Positions 26,408 through 35,278 of a DNA stretch of 64,000 nucleotides are shown here, piece after piece (position 1 is the first letter of the stretch; the number at the start of each line of letters is the position of its first letter). Location of the stretch: contig NZ_CP124836.1 of assembly GCF_029964055.1 (NCBI RefSeq), forward strand, positions 2,480,001 through 2,544,000, in the 5' to 3' direction. This DNA is from Arthrobacter sp. EM1. Its GTDB lineage: Bacteria; Actinomycetota; Actinomycetes; Actinomycetales; Micrococcaceae. A program made the position numbers and the translations under genes. The notes under the pieces are model-generated. The model did no database searches. It was given only the letters and a program-made list of their open reading frames with translations, and was not told where the DNA came from.

Positions 26408-27517
26408 TCAGTTCTGCGGTGAAGACCCGGCCAGCAACGAGGCAACCCGGGGTGCCACCTCGGTGCCGAACAGCTCGATCGAGCGCATCATCGCCGTGTG
26501 CGGCAGGGTGCCGTTGCTGTATTTGAGGTCGAAGCGGTCCACGCCGAGGTTGTGCTTGAGCAGGCCGATCTTGGCCGCGACGGTGTCCGGCGAGCCGACG
26601 TAGAGGGCGCCCTCTTGGGTACACATCGCGTCAAACTCGGCGCGATTGCCGGGACCCCAGCCGCGCTCGGCACCGATCAGGTTGCGCTGGCCGAGCCAGT
26701 GCGGGAAGAACTCCTCCCGTGCTTCCTCGTCGGTGGCAGCAATGTGGCCGGGCGAATGGGTGGCTATCTGCTGCATCGGGTGGCCGTATTTGGCCATCGC
26801 ATCGCGGTACAGATTCGCCAGCGGGGCGAAGGACCGCGGCTCTCCGCCGATGATTGCGAAGATGATCGGGTACCCGTATTCGGCGCAGCGCAGCACCGAT
26901 TCAGGGGTTCCGCCGACGCCGATCCAGGCCGGCAGCAGGTGGTGTTCCAGCGGCGGGTAGGCACTCAGACCGCTGATGGACGGCCTGGTGCGTCCCTCCC
27001 AGTGGATGGGCTGCTGGGCGCGGGCTTTGTCGAAGAGCTCCAGCTTCTCCTCGAACAGGACCTCGTAATCGGCGAGGTTGAGTCCGAAGAGCGGGAAGGA
27101 CTCCACAAAGGAGCCGCGGCCCAGCATCACCTCGGCCCGGCCGTTGGAGATGGCGTCCACGGTGGAGAAGCGCTGGAAAACCCTGATGGGGTCATCGGAG
27201 CTCAACACGGTGACTGCGGAGCCGAGCCGGATGCTCCGGGTCCGGGCTGCCGCCGCGGCGAGGAACACTTCGGGGGCGGAGACGGCGAAGTCACGGCGGT
27301 GGTGCTCCCCTACGCCGAAGGCATGGAGCCCCACCTGGTCAGCGAGTTCGGCCTGCTCCAGCAGCTGGCGCAGTACCTGGGCGTGCGGGACGGGGTGTCC
27401 GTCGGGGAAGACCCCGATGTCGCCGAAGGTGTTCAGGCCCAGCAGGATGCGCCCCGGGCCCACCGGGGCGGTGGGGTTTGGCGCGGAAGCGGGATCGGAC
27501 CCTGTCACGGGGCTCAC
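26408..27517 (-). CDS. LLM-class flavin-dependent oxidoreductase
   Basis: A 369-residue luciferase-like monooxygenase-family protein. It has [20 protein letters not shown] and [20 protein letters not shown], both typical of the TIM-barrel FMN/F420 fold, and [14 protein letters not shown]. The GTG start at 27517 overlaps the hemB stop (GTGA). It sits between hemB and hemL in the heme operon, but no heme step needs it. Its substrate is unknown, and the coupling to hemB suggests co-expression, not pathway membership. Confidence 0.88.
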   Translation of the reverse strand: MSPVTGSDPASAPNPTAPVGPGRILLGLNTFGDIGVFPDGHPVPHAQVLRQLLEQAELADQVGLHAFGVGEHHRRDFAVSAPEVFLAAAAARTRSIRLGSAVTVLSSDDPIRVFQRFSTVDAISNGRAEVMLGRGSFVESFPLFGLNLADYEVLFEEKLELFDKARAQQPIHWEGRTRPSISGLSAYPPLEHHLLPAWIGVGGTPESVLRCAEYGYPIIFAIIGGEPRSFAPLANLYRDAMAKYGHPMQQIATHSPGHIAATDEEAREEFFPHWLGQRNLIGAERGWGPGNRAEFDAMCTQEGALYVGSPDTVAAKIGLLKHNLGVDRFDLKYSNGTLPHTAMMRSIELFGTEVAPRVASLLAGSSPQN

Positions 27518-28497
27518 CGGGACTCTTTCAGCCAGCCGGCAAGTTCGCTGGCCCAGTAGGTGAGGACGATGTTGGCGCCTGCCCGTTTGATGCCAAGTAC
27601 CGATTCGGTGATGGCGGCCCGGCGGTCGATCCAGCCGTTGGCCGCGGCAGCTTCGATCATCGAGTACTCGCCGGAAATCTGGTAGGCCGCGACCGGCACC
27701 GGACTCATCGCGGCGACGTCGGCGAGGATATCGAGGTAGCTCATGGCTGGCTTGACCATCACCATGTCGGCGCCTTCTTCGAGGTCCAGTTCCACTTCGA
27801 GGACCGCTTCGCGGCGGTTCGCGGCGTCCATCTGGTAGGTCCGCCGGTCACCGGTGAGCTGGGAATCAACGGCCTCACGGAACGGACCGTAGAACGCCGA
27901 GGCGTATTTCGCGGCGTAGGCGACGACGGCGGTGGTGGTGTGGCCGGCTTCCTCGAGGGCTTGTCGGATGACTGCGATCTGGCCGTCCATCATCCCGGAC
28001 GGGCCGAGCACGTGGGCGCCGGCCTCGGCCTGGGCCACGGCCATCCGGGCGTAGATCTCCAGCGTGGCGTCGTTGTCCACGTAACCGCTGGCGTCGAGGA
28101 CTCCGCAGTGCCCGTGGTCGGTGAATTCGTCCAGGCAGACGTCGCTCATGATGACCAGCTCGTCGCCGACTTCGGCACGGACGTCCCGGATGGCCTTGTT
28201 AAGCACTCCGTCAGGGTCCAGGGCGGCGGTGCCGGTGGCGTCGCGGACGGCGGGGATTCCAAAGAGCATAATGCCACCAACGCCGAGCTCCACGGCCTCG
28301 CTGGCGGCGCGTTTGAGCGTCTCGGTGGTGTGCTGCTGGACGCCGGGCATCGAGGAAATCGGGTTCGGCTCGGTCAGCCCTTCGCGGATGAAGGCGGGCA
28401 GGACGAGTTCGGCGGCCGAGAGCCGGTGTTCGGCTGTCAGCCGGCGCAATGCAGGGGTGGTGCGGAGCCGGCGGGGGCGGTGGGTCGGGAAGCTCAT
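27514..28497 (-). CDS. hemB: Delta-aminolevulinic acid dehydratase (porphobilinogen synthase)
   Basis: A 327-residue enzyme that condenses two 5-aminolevulinates to porphobilinogen. Schiff-base lysines are in [16 protein letters not shown] and [14 protein letters not shown]. The metal-site segment reads [14 protein letters not shown]: first and last cysteines are kept but the middle one is Asp, intermediate between zinc- and magnesium-type enzymes. The ATG at 28497 overlaps the hemD stop (ATGA). Length is normal. Confidence 0.95.
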   Translation of the reverse strand: MSFPTHRPRRLRTTPALRRLTAEHRLSAAELVLPAFIREGLTEPNPISSMPGVQQHTTETLKRAASEAVELGVGGIMLFGIPAVRDATGTAALDPDGVLNKAIRDVRAEVGDELVIMSDVCLDEFTDHGHCGVLDASGYVDNDATLEIYARMAVAQAEAGAHVLGPSGMMDGQIAVIRQALEEAGHTTTAVVAYAAKYASAFYGPFREAVDSQLTGDRRTYQMDAANRREAVLEVELDLEEGADMVMVKPAMSYLDILADVAAMSPVPVAAYQISGEYSMIEAAAANGWIDRRAAITESVLGIKRAGANIVLTYWASELAGWLKESR

Positions 28498-29411
28498 ATG
28501 GTGTCCTTTGCTGTGGGCTCTGCGGGCGGATGGTGTGGGGGCGATTCCTTGGCCAGCGCGCGAATAACGGCTGCCACCAGACCGGAGGCGGTGGGCTCCT
28601 CGGCCACGGCGGCGACGCTGAGGCCGAGTGACTGAGCCTGGGCGGCGGTCGAGCGTCCGATGGCCACGAACCGGCATGCGCCCAGCGGGGAAAGGTCCTC
28701 GTGGATGCGCCGGACGGCACTGGGGGAAGCAGCAACAACGGCGTCCAGCAGACCGGCGTCGATTTCGTTTTTCGCCTGCGCCGGGGTAAGGACAGCGGCT
28801 TCGGCGGGCCGGTCCGGGCCGGGGTCCGGGAGTGTTGCCGGCTGACAGAAGGCCAGGCTCCGGCGCGGGTCGGCCGGGTAGTCTACGGTGCGGTAGGCGG
28901 TCACGGCCTGGACGAAGGCGCCGCGGGCCGCCAGCCCGCGGCGGAGCCGGGGGTCCGCGATATCTGCCTGCGGCAGGAATACACTGCCCTGGTGTGCGGG
29001 CCAGATATCGAGAAGTCCCGCACCGGACTGCTGGCCGGCGGGTGCCAGGTCGACGGCGACTCCCCGGGTTTCGAGGTAGTGCCGGGTGGCGGGTCCGATC
29101 GTGGCGACCATGAGGCTGCCCGGAAGCCAGGCAGCGAGGTTGGTACCCCGTTCGGTGGCCTTGGCCTCGAGCGCCTGGACAGCTGTCACGCTGCTGACGA
29201 CCAGCCAAGCGTACGCACCGGCACCGAGGGCGTCGAAGGCTACATCCAGGGAATGCTGGTCCCTGGCCAGCTCGAAATCGATCAGCGGAAGCAGCACGGG
29301 TTCGGCGCCGACGCCGCGCAGGGCACTGACCAGGCCCGCTGCCCGGTCCGGGCTGCGGGCGACGAGGATCCGGGCGCCGTCCGGCGCCTTGACGCCGCTG
29401 TGCCTTCCCAT
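28494..29411 (-). CDS. hemD: Uroporphyrinogen-III synthase
   Basis: A 305-residue protein of the poorly conserved HemD family, which closes and inverts ring D of hydroxymethylbilane. Recognisable parts are [20 protein letters not shown] near the N-terminus, [27 protein letters not shown] and the phosphate-loop-like [20 protein letters not shown]. Position between hemC and hemB supports the call. It overlaps hemB by 4 bp and follows hemC by 20 bp. Confidence 0.88.
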   Translation of the reverse strand: MGRHSGVKAPDGARILVARSPDRAAGLVSALRGVGAEPVLLPLIDFELARDQHSLDVAFDALGAGAYAWLVVSSVTAVQALEAKATERGTNLAAWLPGSLMVATIGPATRHYLETRGVAVDLAPAGQQSGAGLLDIWPAHQGSVFLPQADIADPRLRRGLAARGAFVQAVTAYRTVDYPADPRRSLAFCQPATLPDPGPDRPAEAAVLTPAQAKNEIDAGLLDAVVAASPSAVRRIHEDLSPLGACRFVAIGRSTAAQAQSLGLSVAAVAEEPTASGLVAAVIRALAKESPPHHPPAEPTAKDTI

Positions 29412-29431
29412 GACCTGGTGGAATTCTCGGC

Positions 29432-30430
29432 TCAGGACGCTGCCAGGTCCGCGATCTCGGCGGCACCGCGGGCCAACAGGACTTCCGCAAGCTCGATCCC
29501 CAGCAGGGTTGCACCCACCTCGGTGAGTCCGTCCGTGGCCTTTGAATCCCGGACCGAGGCCGTACCGTCGACGGCACAGACCACGGCTTCAAGGTGCAGC
29601 CGGCTACCCTTACGGACAGCATAGGCGCCCACCGGCGCAGCGCAGCCTGCTTCCAGCCGGGCCAGGAGGGCCCGCTCAGCCGTTACCGCAAGCCGGGTGT
29701 CAGGGTCGTCGAGGGCGGCGAGGGCCTGCGCCAGCACTCCCTGTGAGCCGTCGGTGGATCCCGCCTTGCGCGGAGCATCCGCGGAGCGGCATTCGATCGC
29801 GAGCGAACCCTGCCCGGCGGCGGGCAGCATAACAGCGGATTCGAGGTATTCGCTGACGGCGGCCAACCTGCCGAGGCGTTGCAGCCCGGCGGCCGCGAGC
29901 ACAACGGCGTCGAGATCACAGCTTTTTCCTTCGACGACAGCGTCGGTGCTATTGCCCGGCAGGCCGGGGACACGGCCCAGCCGGGTGTCTACGTTTCCGC
30001 GGATATCCCGGATGTCCAGGTCCGGGCGGGCGGATCGCAACTGGGCCGCCCGCCGCGGGGAACCCGTACCCACTGCGGCGCCGGCCGGCAAATCGGCGAG
30101 CTTGAGTCCGTCGCGGGAGCAGAGCACGTCGCGGACATCGGCGCGTTTCGGCGTCGCCGCGAGCGTCAGCCCGAGTGCTGCCCCGGTGGGCAGGTCCTTG
30201 AGTGAGTGCACAGCGATGTCGCACTTGTCCTGCAGCAGGGCGTCGCGCAGGGCCGCGACGAAGACGCCGGTACCCCCCATCTGGGACAGCGATCCGGTGA
30301 GGACATCACCGTCGGTCCGGATGTGGATCAGTTCGATCGGGAAGCCGCCGACGGCGGTCAGCTGGTCCGCTGTCTGCTGGGTCTGCGTGAGCGCAAGCCT
30401 GCTGGCGCGGGTTCCGACCCTGACGCTCAC
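29432..30430 (-). CDS. hemC: Hydroxymethylbilane synthase (porphobilinogen deaminase)
   Basis: A 332-residue enzyme that polymerises four porphobilinogens. The N-terminus [15 protein letters not shown] and [15 protein letters not shown] with [12 protein letters not shown] are diagnostic. Arg-rich substrate binding is seen in [20 protein letters not shown], and the dipyrromethane cofactor Cys is in [13 protein letters not shown]. The GTG at 30430 overlaps the ferrochelatase stop (GTGA). Confidence 0.95.
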   Translation of the reverse strand: MSVRVGTRASRLALTQTQQTADQLTAVGGFPIELIHIRTDGDVLTGSLSQMGGTGVFVAALRDALLQDKCDIAVHSLKDLPTGAALGLTLAATPKRADVRDVLCSRDGLKLADLPAGAAVGTGSPRRAAQLRSARPDLDIRDIRGNVDTRLGRVPGLPGNSTDAVVEGKSCDLDAVVLAAAGLQRLGRLAAVSEYLESAVMLPAAGQGSLAIECRSADAPRKAGSTDGSQGVLAQALAALDDPDTRLAVTAERALLARLEAGCAAPVGAYAVRKGSRLHLEAVVCAVDGTASVRDSKATDGLTEVGATLLGIELAEVLLARGAAEIADLAAS

Positions 30431-31695
30431 GCCGTATCCTGTCCCGCCGCCGGAGCGGGGGTACCGGCGGGAGCCGCCGGGTAGGGGGCGTGGCCGGTGC
30501 CGATGGTGGTGTCCGCGCCCGAAATGGTGGGCTTTTCGCCGCGGAAGTTGGCGCAGCAGCCCGGGCGGCAAACGTCGTACCAGGGGCCGAGTTTGGTCAG
30601 GTGCGGGCGGTCGGCGATGTTGTTCGCTGCGGTCCGTTCGCTGATCAGGTCCACAAGTCCGCTGACGAACTTCCGGTGCGTCCCCGGTGTGGGGACGCGC
30701 GTCGCGGTGAGGCCCAGGGTGGCGCAGGTTTCCAGGGCCTCGGTGTCGAGGTCCCAGACAACTTCCATGTGGTCGCTGACGAAGCCGAGCGGAACGATCA
30801 CAATGCCCTTGACGCCCTTCCCGGCGAGCTCTTCGATGGCGTCGTTAATGTCGGGTTCCAGCCAGGGCACGTGCGGGGCGCCGGAGCGCGACTGGTAGAC
30901 GAGGGACCAGGGGGCGGTGTCACCGCTGCCTGCCTCGACCCGGCGGATGACTTCGGTGCCGGACGCCAGGTGCTGGGCGACGTAGGCCGAATCCTCCTCG
31001 AACTGTCGCGGTTCGGCGTCGGAGCGGCCCGCCGCCGCTGCGTCGCGGGTGGGGATGGAGTGGGTGGCGAACAGGATGTGGACCGGTGCGTCCGGGGTAC
31101 CGGCCGCGGCCAGCCGGGCGCGGACGTCGGCCAGGCCGGCTGCGGTGCCTTCCACAAACGGCTCGACGAAGCCCGGGTGGTCGAAGTACTGCCGGACTTT
31201 GTCCACTTCAAGTTTGCCGTCGAGGCCGGTCTCGGTCAGTGCTATGCCAATGTCCTCGCGGTACTGCCGGCAGCTGGAGTAGCAGGAGTAGGCGCTTGTG
31301 GTGAGCATCAGGACCTTGCGGTGCCCGGCGTCGTAAATGTCCTGGAGGGTCTGCGGGACGTAGGGCGCCCAGTTGCGGTTGCCCCAGAACACCGGCAGTT
31401 CGATTCCCCGGGCGGCAAGTTCGGCTTCAATGCCGGCCTTGAGGTCTCGGTTCTGCTGGTTGATGGGGCTGATGCCGCCGTTGGCGCGGTAGTGGTGCGA
31501 GACTTCCTCGAGCCGTTCGTCCGGGATGCCGCGTCCCCGGGTGACGTTACGCAGGAACGGGAGGACGTCTTCCTGGCCTTCGGGGCCACCAAAGGAGGCC
31601 AGGAGTACGGCGTCGTAATCCTTGGGGGCCATCCGGCCGGCCTGGGTCACGGCGTTGACGGCGGTAACCGTGTCTTGGGGGTTCAGCGGGTTCAT
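30427..31695 (-). CDS. cpfC: Coproporphyrin III ferrochelatase (Fe-S type)
   Basis: A 422-residue ferrochelatase (HemH family) inserting iron into coproporphyrin III in the Gram-positive heme route. Seen are VLLASFGGPEGQEDV at the N-terminus, YSCYSSCRQYRED, FATHSIPTRD with the catalytic His, and VPLGFVSDHMEVVWDLD. Cysteines in SCYSSC and VCRPGCCANF match the [2Fe-2S] ligands of actinobacterial enzymes. A Pro/Ala-rich tail of about 40 residues follows. The product assignment rests on co-occurrence with ChdC. It overlaps chdC and hemC by 4 bp each. Confidence 0.92.
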   Translation of the reverse strand: MNPLNPQDTVTAVNAVTQAGRMAPKDYDAVLLASFGGPEGQEDVLPFLRNVTRGRGIPDERLEEVSHHYRANGGISPINQQNRDLKAGIEAELAARGIELPVFWGNRNWAPYVPQTLQDIYDAGHRKVLMLTTSAYSCYSSCRQYREDIGIALTETGLDGKLEVDKVRQYFDHPGFVEPFVEGTAAGLADVRARLAAAGTPDAPVHILFATHSIPTRDAAAAGRSDAEPRQFEEDSAYVAQHLASGTEVIRRVEAGSGDTAPWSLVYQSRSGAPHVPWLEPDINDAIEELAGKGVKGIVIVPLGFVSDHMEVVWDLDTEALETCATLGLTATRVPTPGTHRKFVSGLVDLISERTAANNIADRPHLTKLGPWYDVCRPGCCANFRGEKPTISGADTTIGTGHAPYPAAPAGTPAPAAGQDTA

Positions 31696-32414
31696 GACAG
31701 GACCTCGGCAATCTCGGCTGCGTTCACCCGGCGGCCGGTGTAGAACGGGACTTCTTCGCGGACATGGTGGCGGGCTTCGGTGGCCCGCAGGTGGCGCATC
31801 AGGTCCACGAGGTCCACCAGTTCGGGGGCTTCCAGGCCGAGGATCCATTCCCAGTCGCCGAGGGCGAAGGAGGACACCGTGTTGGCGATGACCTGGGGGA
31901 AGTCCCGGCCCAGTAAGCCGTGGTCGCGAAGCATGGCCCCGCGTTCGGCGTCGGGCAGCAGGTACCACTCGTAGGAGCGGACGAAGGGATACACACAGAG
32001 CCACTCTGCCGGTTCCACCCCGCGGGAGAATGCGGGCGTGTGGTTTTTGGCGAACTCCGCTTCGCGGTGCACACCCATGGCGGACCAGGCAATTTCGGTG
32101 CCGGCGAACAGTTTGCTGCGGCGGATGTCCCGGACGGCCCGCTGAAGGGCCTCGGGCTCGGCGCCATGCAGCCAAACCATAATGTCGGCATCGGCGCGCA
32201 TGGCCGAGACGTCATAGCTGCCGCGGTGGACCACACCGGCGTCGGCCAGCCGTGCGGTGAGGGCGTCGAACTCGCCGGCAGCATCGTCGCTGCGCAGGCC
32301 TTCGGCGGAGCGCTTGAAAACGGTCCAGAGCGTGAAGAACTGCGCTGCTGATTCTTCGCTTGCTGATGCAGTTTTAGTGACAGTTTCGGCAGAAGTGTGG
32401 CTCATGGATACCAT
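31692..32414 (-). CDS. chdC: Coproheme decarboxylase (HemQ, chlorite-dismutase fold)
   Basis: A 240-residue protein converting coproheme III to heme b, the last step of the coproporphyrin-dependent route. Family segments seen are FFTLWTVFKRS, ADIMVWLHGAEPEALQ, HTPAFSRGVEPAEWLCVYPF and SFALGDWEWILGLEAPELVD, then LMRHLRATEARHHV. The ATG at 32414 is taken because a GGAGGGAAGGGG run lies just upstream; the ATG at 32405 is possible. It overlaps the ferrochelatase gene by 4 bp. An inverted repeat lies between it and the upstream oxidase gene. Confidence 0.93.
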   Translation of the reverse strand: MVSMSHTSAETVTKTASASEESAAQFFTLWTVFKRSAEGLRSDDAAGEFDALTARLADAGVVHRGSYDVSAMRADADIMVWLHGAEPEALQRAVRDIRRSKLFAGTEIAWSAMGVHREAEFAKNHTPAFSRGVEPAEWLCVYPFVRSYEWYLLPDAERGAMLRDHGLLGRDFPQVIANTVSSFALGDWEWILGLEAPELVDLVDLMRHLRATEARHHVREEVPFYTGRRVNAAEIAEVLS

Positions 32415-32449
32415 ATTGCCCCTTCCCTCCGGCTAAGTCGAAATGAAGG

Positions 32450-32470
32450 ACTTCTACGGGGCGTAGAAGT
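32450..32470. promoter_or_regulatory. Perfect 9-bp inverted repeat in the heme cluster
   Basis: ACTTCTACG, a GGG spacer, then CGTAGAAGT. It lies in the 89-bp gap between the coproporphyrinogen oxidase stop and the chdC start, the largest gap in an otherwise overlapping operon. No T-run follows on the minus strand, so an operator or RNA-processing site is at least as likely as a terminator. Confidence 0.5.
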
Positions 32471-32503
32471 GCTTTATTTCACAGTGGCGGGGATCCGGCG
32501 CCT

Positions 32504-34018
32504 TCATCCGGGGCCTTCACCCGGGGCCAGCAGCTGCCGGACCTGCCCCGGTGTGTCGGCCACAATCGCGGCGAGGCCGTTGCCGGACAGCCAGCCGCCG
32601 ACGATGGCAAGTGTGCCGTCCGCCGCGCAGATATTGCGGACCTCCGCAACCCGGCGCTTGTGACCGAGCGACGCAAAAGGCAGCGCCCCGCCCCAGCGCA
32701 CCACGTCCCAATCCACCACGTCCGCTGCGGTAACCGGGAGCGCGAGCAACGAGGATGCATCCGTCAAGGCAGCCGTGAAGAGTTCAGCATCCGAGCGGGG
32801 CCCCGGCATCGCTGCGGCGCCATGGCGGGCGTCCCCGCGCCCGTAGGACAGCCGGATGACATGGGTACCGGGACCGGCCTGGTCTGCAAGCCACTCCCAT
32901 TTGGCGGTGGCGTGGGTCAGTGCCTTGGCCTGGATTCCCGGGCTCTGCGGCGCGACGAGGACCCCGGTCCCGCGCGGGGCGGCGTCGAGCCGGGGAAGGT
33001 CCAGCACGAGGGTGACGAGGCTGACGTCCGGGCCTGCCTCCGGACGTCGGCCGGCCAGTTCCGGCACCGCGCCGGCGAGCAGGTCGATGGCGGCCGGGCC
33101 GTCCACGGCGACAACCAGCAACCCGGCGTCGTGTGCTGTGTCCCCGGCCAAGACCCGCCACCCGCCGGCGGCGCGCTGCACGGCGTCAGCCCGGGCGCCG
33201 GTCAGCAAGGTGACACCATCGCGGCCCAGCTCGGCCAGCAGTGCCGGGATAAGCGTGTGCATCCCGCCGCGCAGGCCCGCGACTGCCGACCCGGCCTTCT
33301 GCAGTGGCGGCGCCCCCACCGGCGGGCGTGGCGCGGCGGCAACTGCACCGGGAATGGCTGCGGCGCGAGGACCCCGGCGTTGGGCCGCGACGGCGGCGGC
33401 GAGCGATCCGTGCTCCCGGATGCCGGCGCGCAGGCCCGGTGCCACCATGTCGATGTCAAGGACGCCCGGGTCCGCGGAGTGGACCCCGCCGACGACAGGT
33501 GCGACGAGGCGGTCGAGCACACGGCGCCCCATGCGGGCACGGACCAGCGCCGACACGCTTGTGGCTTCCGGCCCGGTACCCAACGCGGCCGGCAGCAGTG
33601 AATCGAGCGAGGCCCGGAGCGACCCGAGGAAACCGAGGGAACGGCGGACTTCCGGGTCCCAGGGATTGGCCGGGATGCCAAGGACCCCGGTGCGGGGAAG
33701 CTCCCGCGGGCCGTCGGGCAGCTGGACCCAGGCGCCGCCGGGCTGCGGTGCCACAATCTTCCCGGCGAGGCCCAGCGTGGCGGCGAGCTCTGACACGGCC
33801 GTGGAACGTGTGGCGAATGACTCGGCGCCGCTGTCCAGGGTCAGGCCGGCCACCGTATGGCTCCCGACGCAGCCGCCCCACACTCCGCTGGCTTCAAGAA
33901 CAGTGGTGCGGACGCCGGCCCGGGCCAGGACGCGGGCGGCGAGCAGGCCGGAAATCCCGCCACCCACCACCACAGCGGTCTGCGGTGCGGCTTCCGCGGT
34001 GGAGCCGGCTGCCTGCAT
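32504..34018 (-). CDS. cgoX: Coproporphyrinogen III oxidase / protoporphyrinogen oxidase (HemY family)
   Basis: A 504-residue FAD enzyme oxidising coproporphyrinogen III to coproporphyrin III in the Gram-positive route. The dinucleotide-binding motif is VVVGGGISGLLAARVLARAG, followed by LEASGVWGGCVGSH and LDSGAESFATR. The C-terminal FAD motif is IVGGWLSGNGLAAIVADTPG. The ATG at 34018 lies four bases after the hemE stop. The family name is hemY in older literature; cgoX fits the presence of ChdC and the absence of a protoporphyrin-route partner here. Confidence 0.92.
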   Translation of the reverse strand: MQAAGSTAEAAPQTAVVVGGGISGLLAARVLARAGVRTTVLEASGVWGGCVGSHTVAGLTLDSGAESFATRSTAVSELAATLGLAGKIVAPQPGGAWVQLPDGPRELPRTGVLGIPANPWDPEVRRSLGFLGSLRASLDSLLPAALGTGPEATSVSALVRARMGRRVLDRLVAPVVGGVHSADPGVLDIDMVAPGLRAGIREHGSLAAAVAAQRRGPRAAAIPGAVAAAPRPPVGAPPLQKAGSAVAGLRGGMHTLIPALLAELGRDGVTLLTGARADAVQRAAGGWRVLAGDTAHDAGLLVVAVDGPAAIDLLAGAVPELAGRRPEAGPDVSLVTLVLDLPRLDAAPRGTGVLVAPQSPGIQAKALTHATAKWEWLADQAGPGTHVIRLSYGRGDARHGAAAMPGPRSDAELFTAALTDASSLLALPVTAADVVDWDVVRWGGALPFASLGHKRRVAEVRNICAADGTLAIVGGWLSGNGLAAIVADTPGQVRQLLAPGEGPG

Positions 34019-34022
34019 GCGC

Positions 34023-35120
34023 CTACTCCGGCGAAATCGAGTGGATAAGCTCAACGACCCGTGTGAGTACTGCCGGATCGGTTTCCGGCGGCACCCCGTG
34101 GCCGAGGTTAAGCACGTGGCCGGGGGCCGAAGCACCGGCCGCGACGACGGCCCGGACGTGCGCTTCCAGAACCTCCCACGGGGCGGACAGCAGGGCAGGG
34201 TCGATGTTGCCCTGCAGCGGCACCGTTCCGCCGAGCCGGCGGTTTGCTTCGTCCAGCGGCAGCCGGTAGTCCACCCCGACGACGTCGACGCCGACGTCGC
34301 GCATGGCGACGAGCAGTTCCGAGGTGCCGGTGCCGAAGTGGATCAGCGGGGCCCCTAGGTCCCGGACATGGTCCAGGGCGCGGGCGGACGCCGGTGCGAC
34401 GAAGCGCTGGTAGTCGGCCAGGCCAAGGGAGCCGGCCCACGAGTCGAAGAGCTGGGCGGCGGACGCGCCTGCTTCCAGCTGGGCACGGAGGAACATGCCG
34501 GAGGCGTCGGCGGCCCAGTTTGCCAGCGCGGTCCACGTCTCCGGGTCGGCGTGCATCATGGTGCGCGGGCCGAGGTGGTCCCGGGAGGGCTTGCCCTCGA
34601 CCATGTACGCCGCGAGGGTGAACGGGGCACCGGCGAAGCCGATCAGCGGTGTCTTCCCCAGCTGGGCGACGGTGAGCCGGACGGCTTCGCGGATGGGCTC
34701 GAGGGCGTCCCAGGTCAGCTGGGGCAGGGCGGCAACGTCGGCCGCGGTGCGCACCGGCTTCTCCAGCACAGGACCCACGCCGGGCACAATGTCCACACCG
34801 ACGCCGGCGAGCTTCAGCGGGATCACGATGTCGGAAAAGAAGATGGCGGCATCGACGTCGTGGCGGCGGACCGGCTGCAGGGTGATCTCGGAGGCAAGTT
34901 CGGGGCGCAGGCAGGAGTCCAGCATCGCGACCCCCTCACGCACCTTGAGGTACTCGGGCAGCGAGCGGCCGGCCTGGCGCATAAACCAGACCGGGCGGCG
35001 GGCCGGCTTCCCGCCCCGGTAGGCGGTGATCAGTGGGGAATCCGCGGTGCGGCCGTCCATCAGGGGGTGTCCGGCGTCAAGGCCGGAGGTTTGGGAAGTT
35101 GCCGCAGCGCGAGAGGTCAT
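34023..35120 (-). CDS. hemE: Uroporphyrinogen decarboxylase
   Basis: A 365-residue enzyme converting uroporphyrinogen III to coproporphyrinogen III. The signature RPVWFMRQAGRSLPEYL is near residue 40. The catalytic Asp region is VDAAIFFSDIVIPLKL, and GFAGAPFTLAAYMVEG and FGTGTSELLVAM also match the family. It is the first gene of the minus-strand heme cluster, divergent from hemA across 158 bp. Confidence 0.95.
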   Translation of the reverse strand: MTSRAAATSQTSGLDAGHPLMDGRTADSPLITAYRGGKPARRPVWFMRQAGRSLPEYLKVREGVAMLDSCLRPELASEITLQPVRRHDVDAAIFFSDIVIPLKLAGVGVDIVPGVGPVLEKPVRTAADVAALPQLTWDALEPIREAVRLTVAQLGKTPLIGFAGAPFTLAAYMVEGKPSRDHLGPRTMMHADPETWTALANWAADASGMFLRAQLEAGASAAQLFDSWAGSLGLADYQRFVAPASARALDHVRDLGAPLIHFGTGTSELLVAMRDVGVDVVGVDYRLPLDEANRRLGGTVPLQGNIDPALLSAPWEVLEAHVRAVVAAGASAPGHVLNLGHGVPPETDPAVLTRVVELIHSISPE

Positions 35121-35127
35121 GACTTCG

Positions 35128-35133
35128 ATTGTG
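35128..35133 (-). promoter_or_regulatory. Possible -10 of the hemE-led operon
   Basis: Minus-strand CACAAT stands seven bases before the hemE ATG at 35120. It keeps the A at position 2 and the T at position 6 of a -10 element and predicts a near-leaderless start. Confidence 0.35.
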
Positions 35134-35238
35134 CCGAAAATCGGCCCCAAAAGATAACGACAGACTGTCACGGCGCCGGTCGGCGCCCGCACGGTGGCAC
35201 GAATCACAGGCCCGCGTGGGCGGTCACACCCCGCACAG

Positions 35239-35269
35239 TTGTTCTACGCGGGTACGAAAAAGCTATGAT
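35239..35269 (+). promoter_or_regulatory. Candidate hemA promoter
   Basis: TTGTTC (35239-35244) and TATGAT (35264-35269) are separated by 19 bp. The predicted start is about three bases before the GTG at 35279, so the leader would be almost absent. Confidence 0.5.
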
Positions 35270-35278
35270 TGAAGAGCT

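Noticed and set aside
27622..29622. Extended 702-codon reading of hemB on the minus strand
   Set aside because: The upstream part overlaps the whole hemD gene in another frame and is Arg/Pro-rich shadow sequence. The ATG at 28497, in an ATGA overlap with hemD, gives a normal HemB length.
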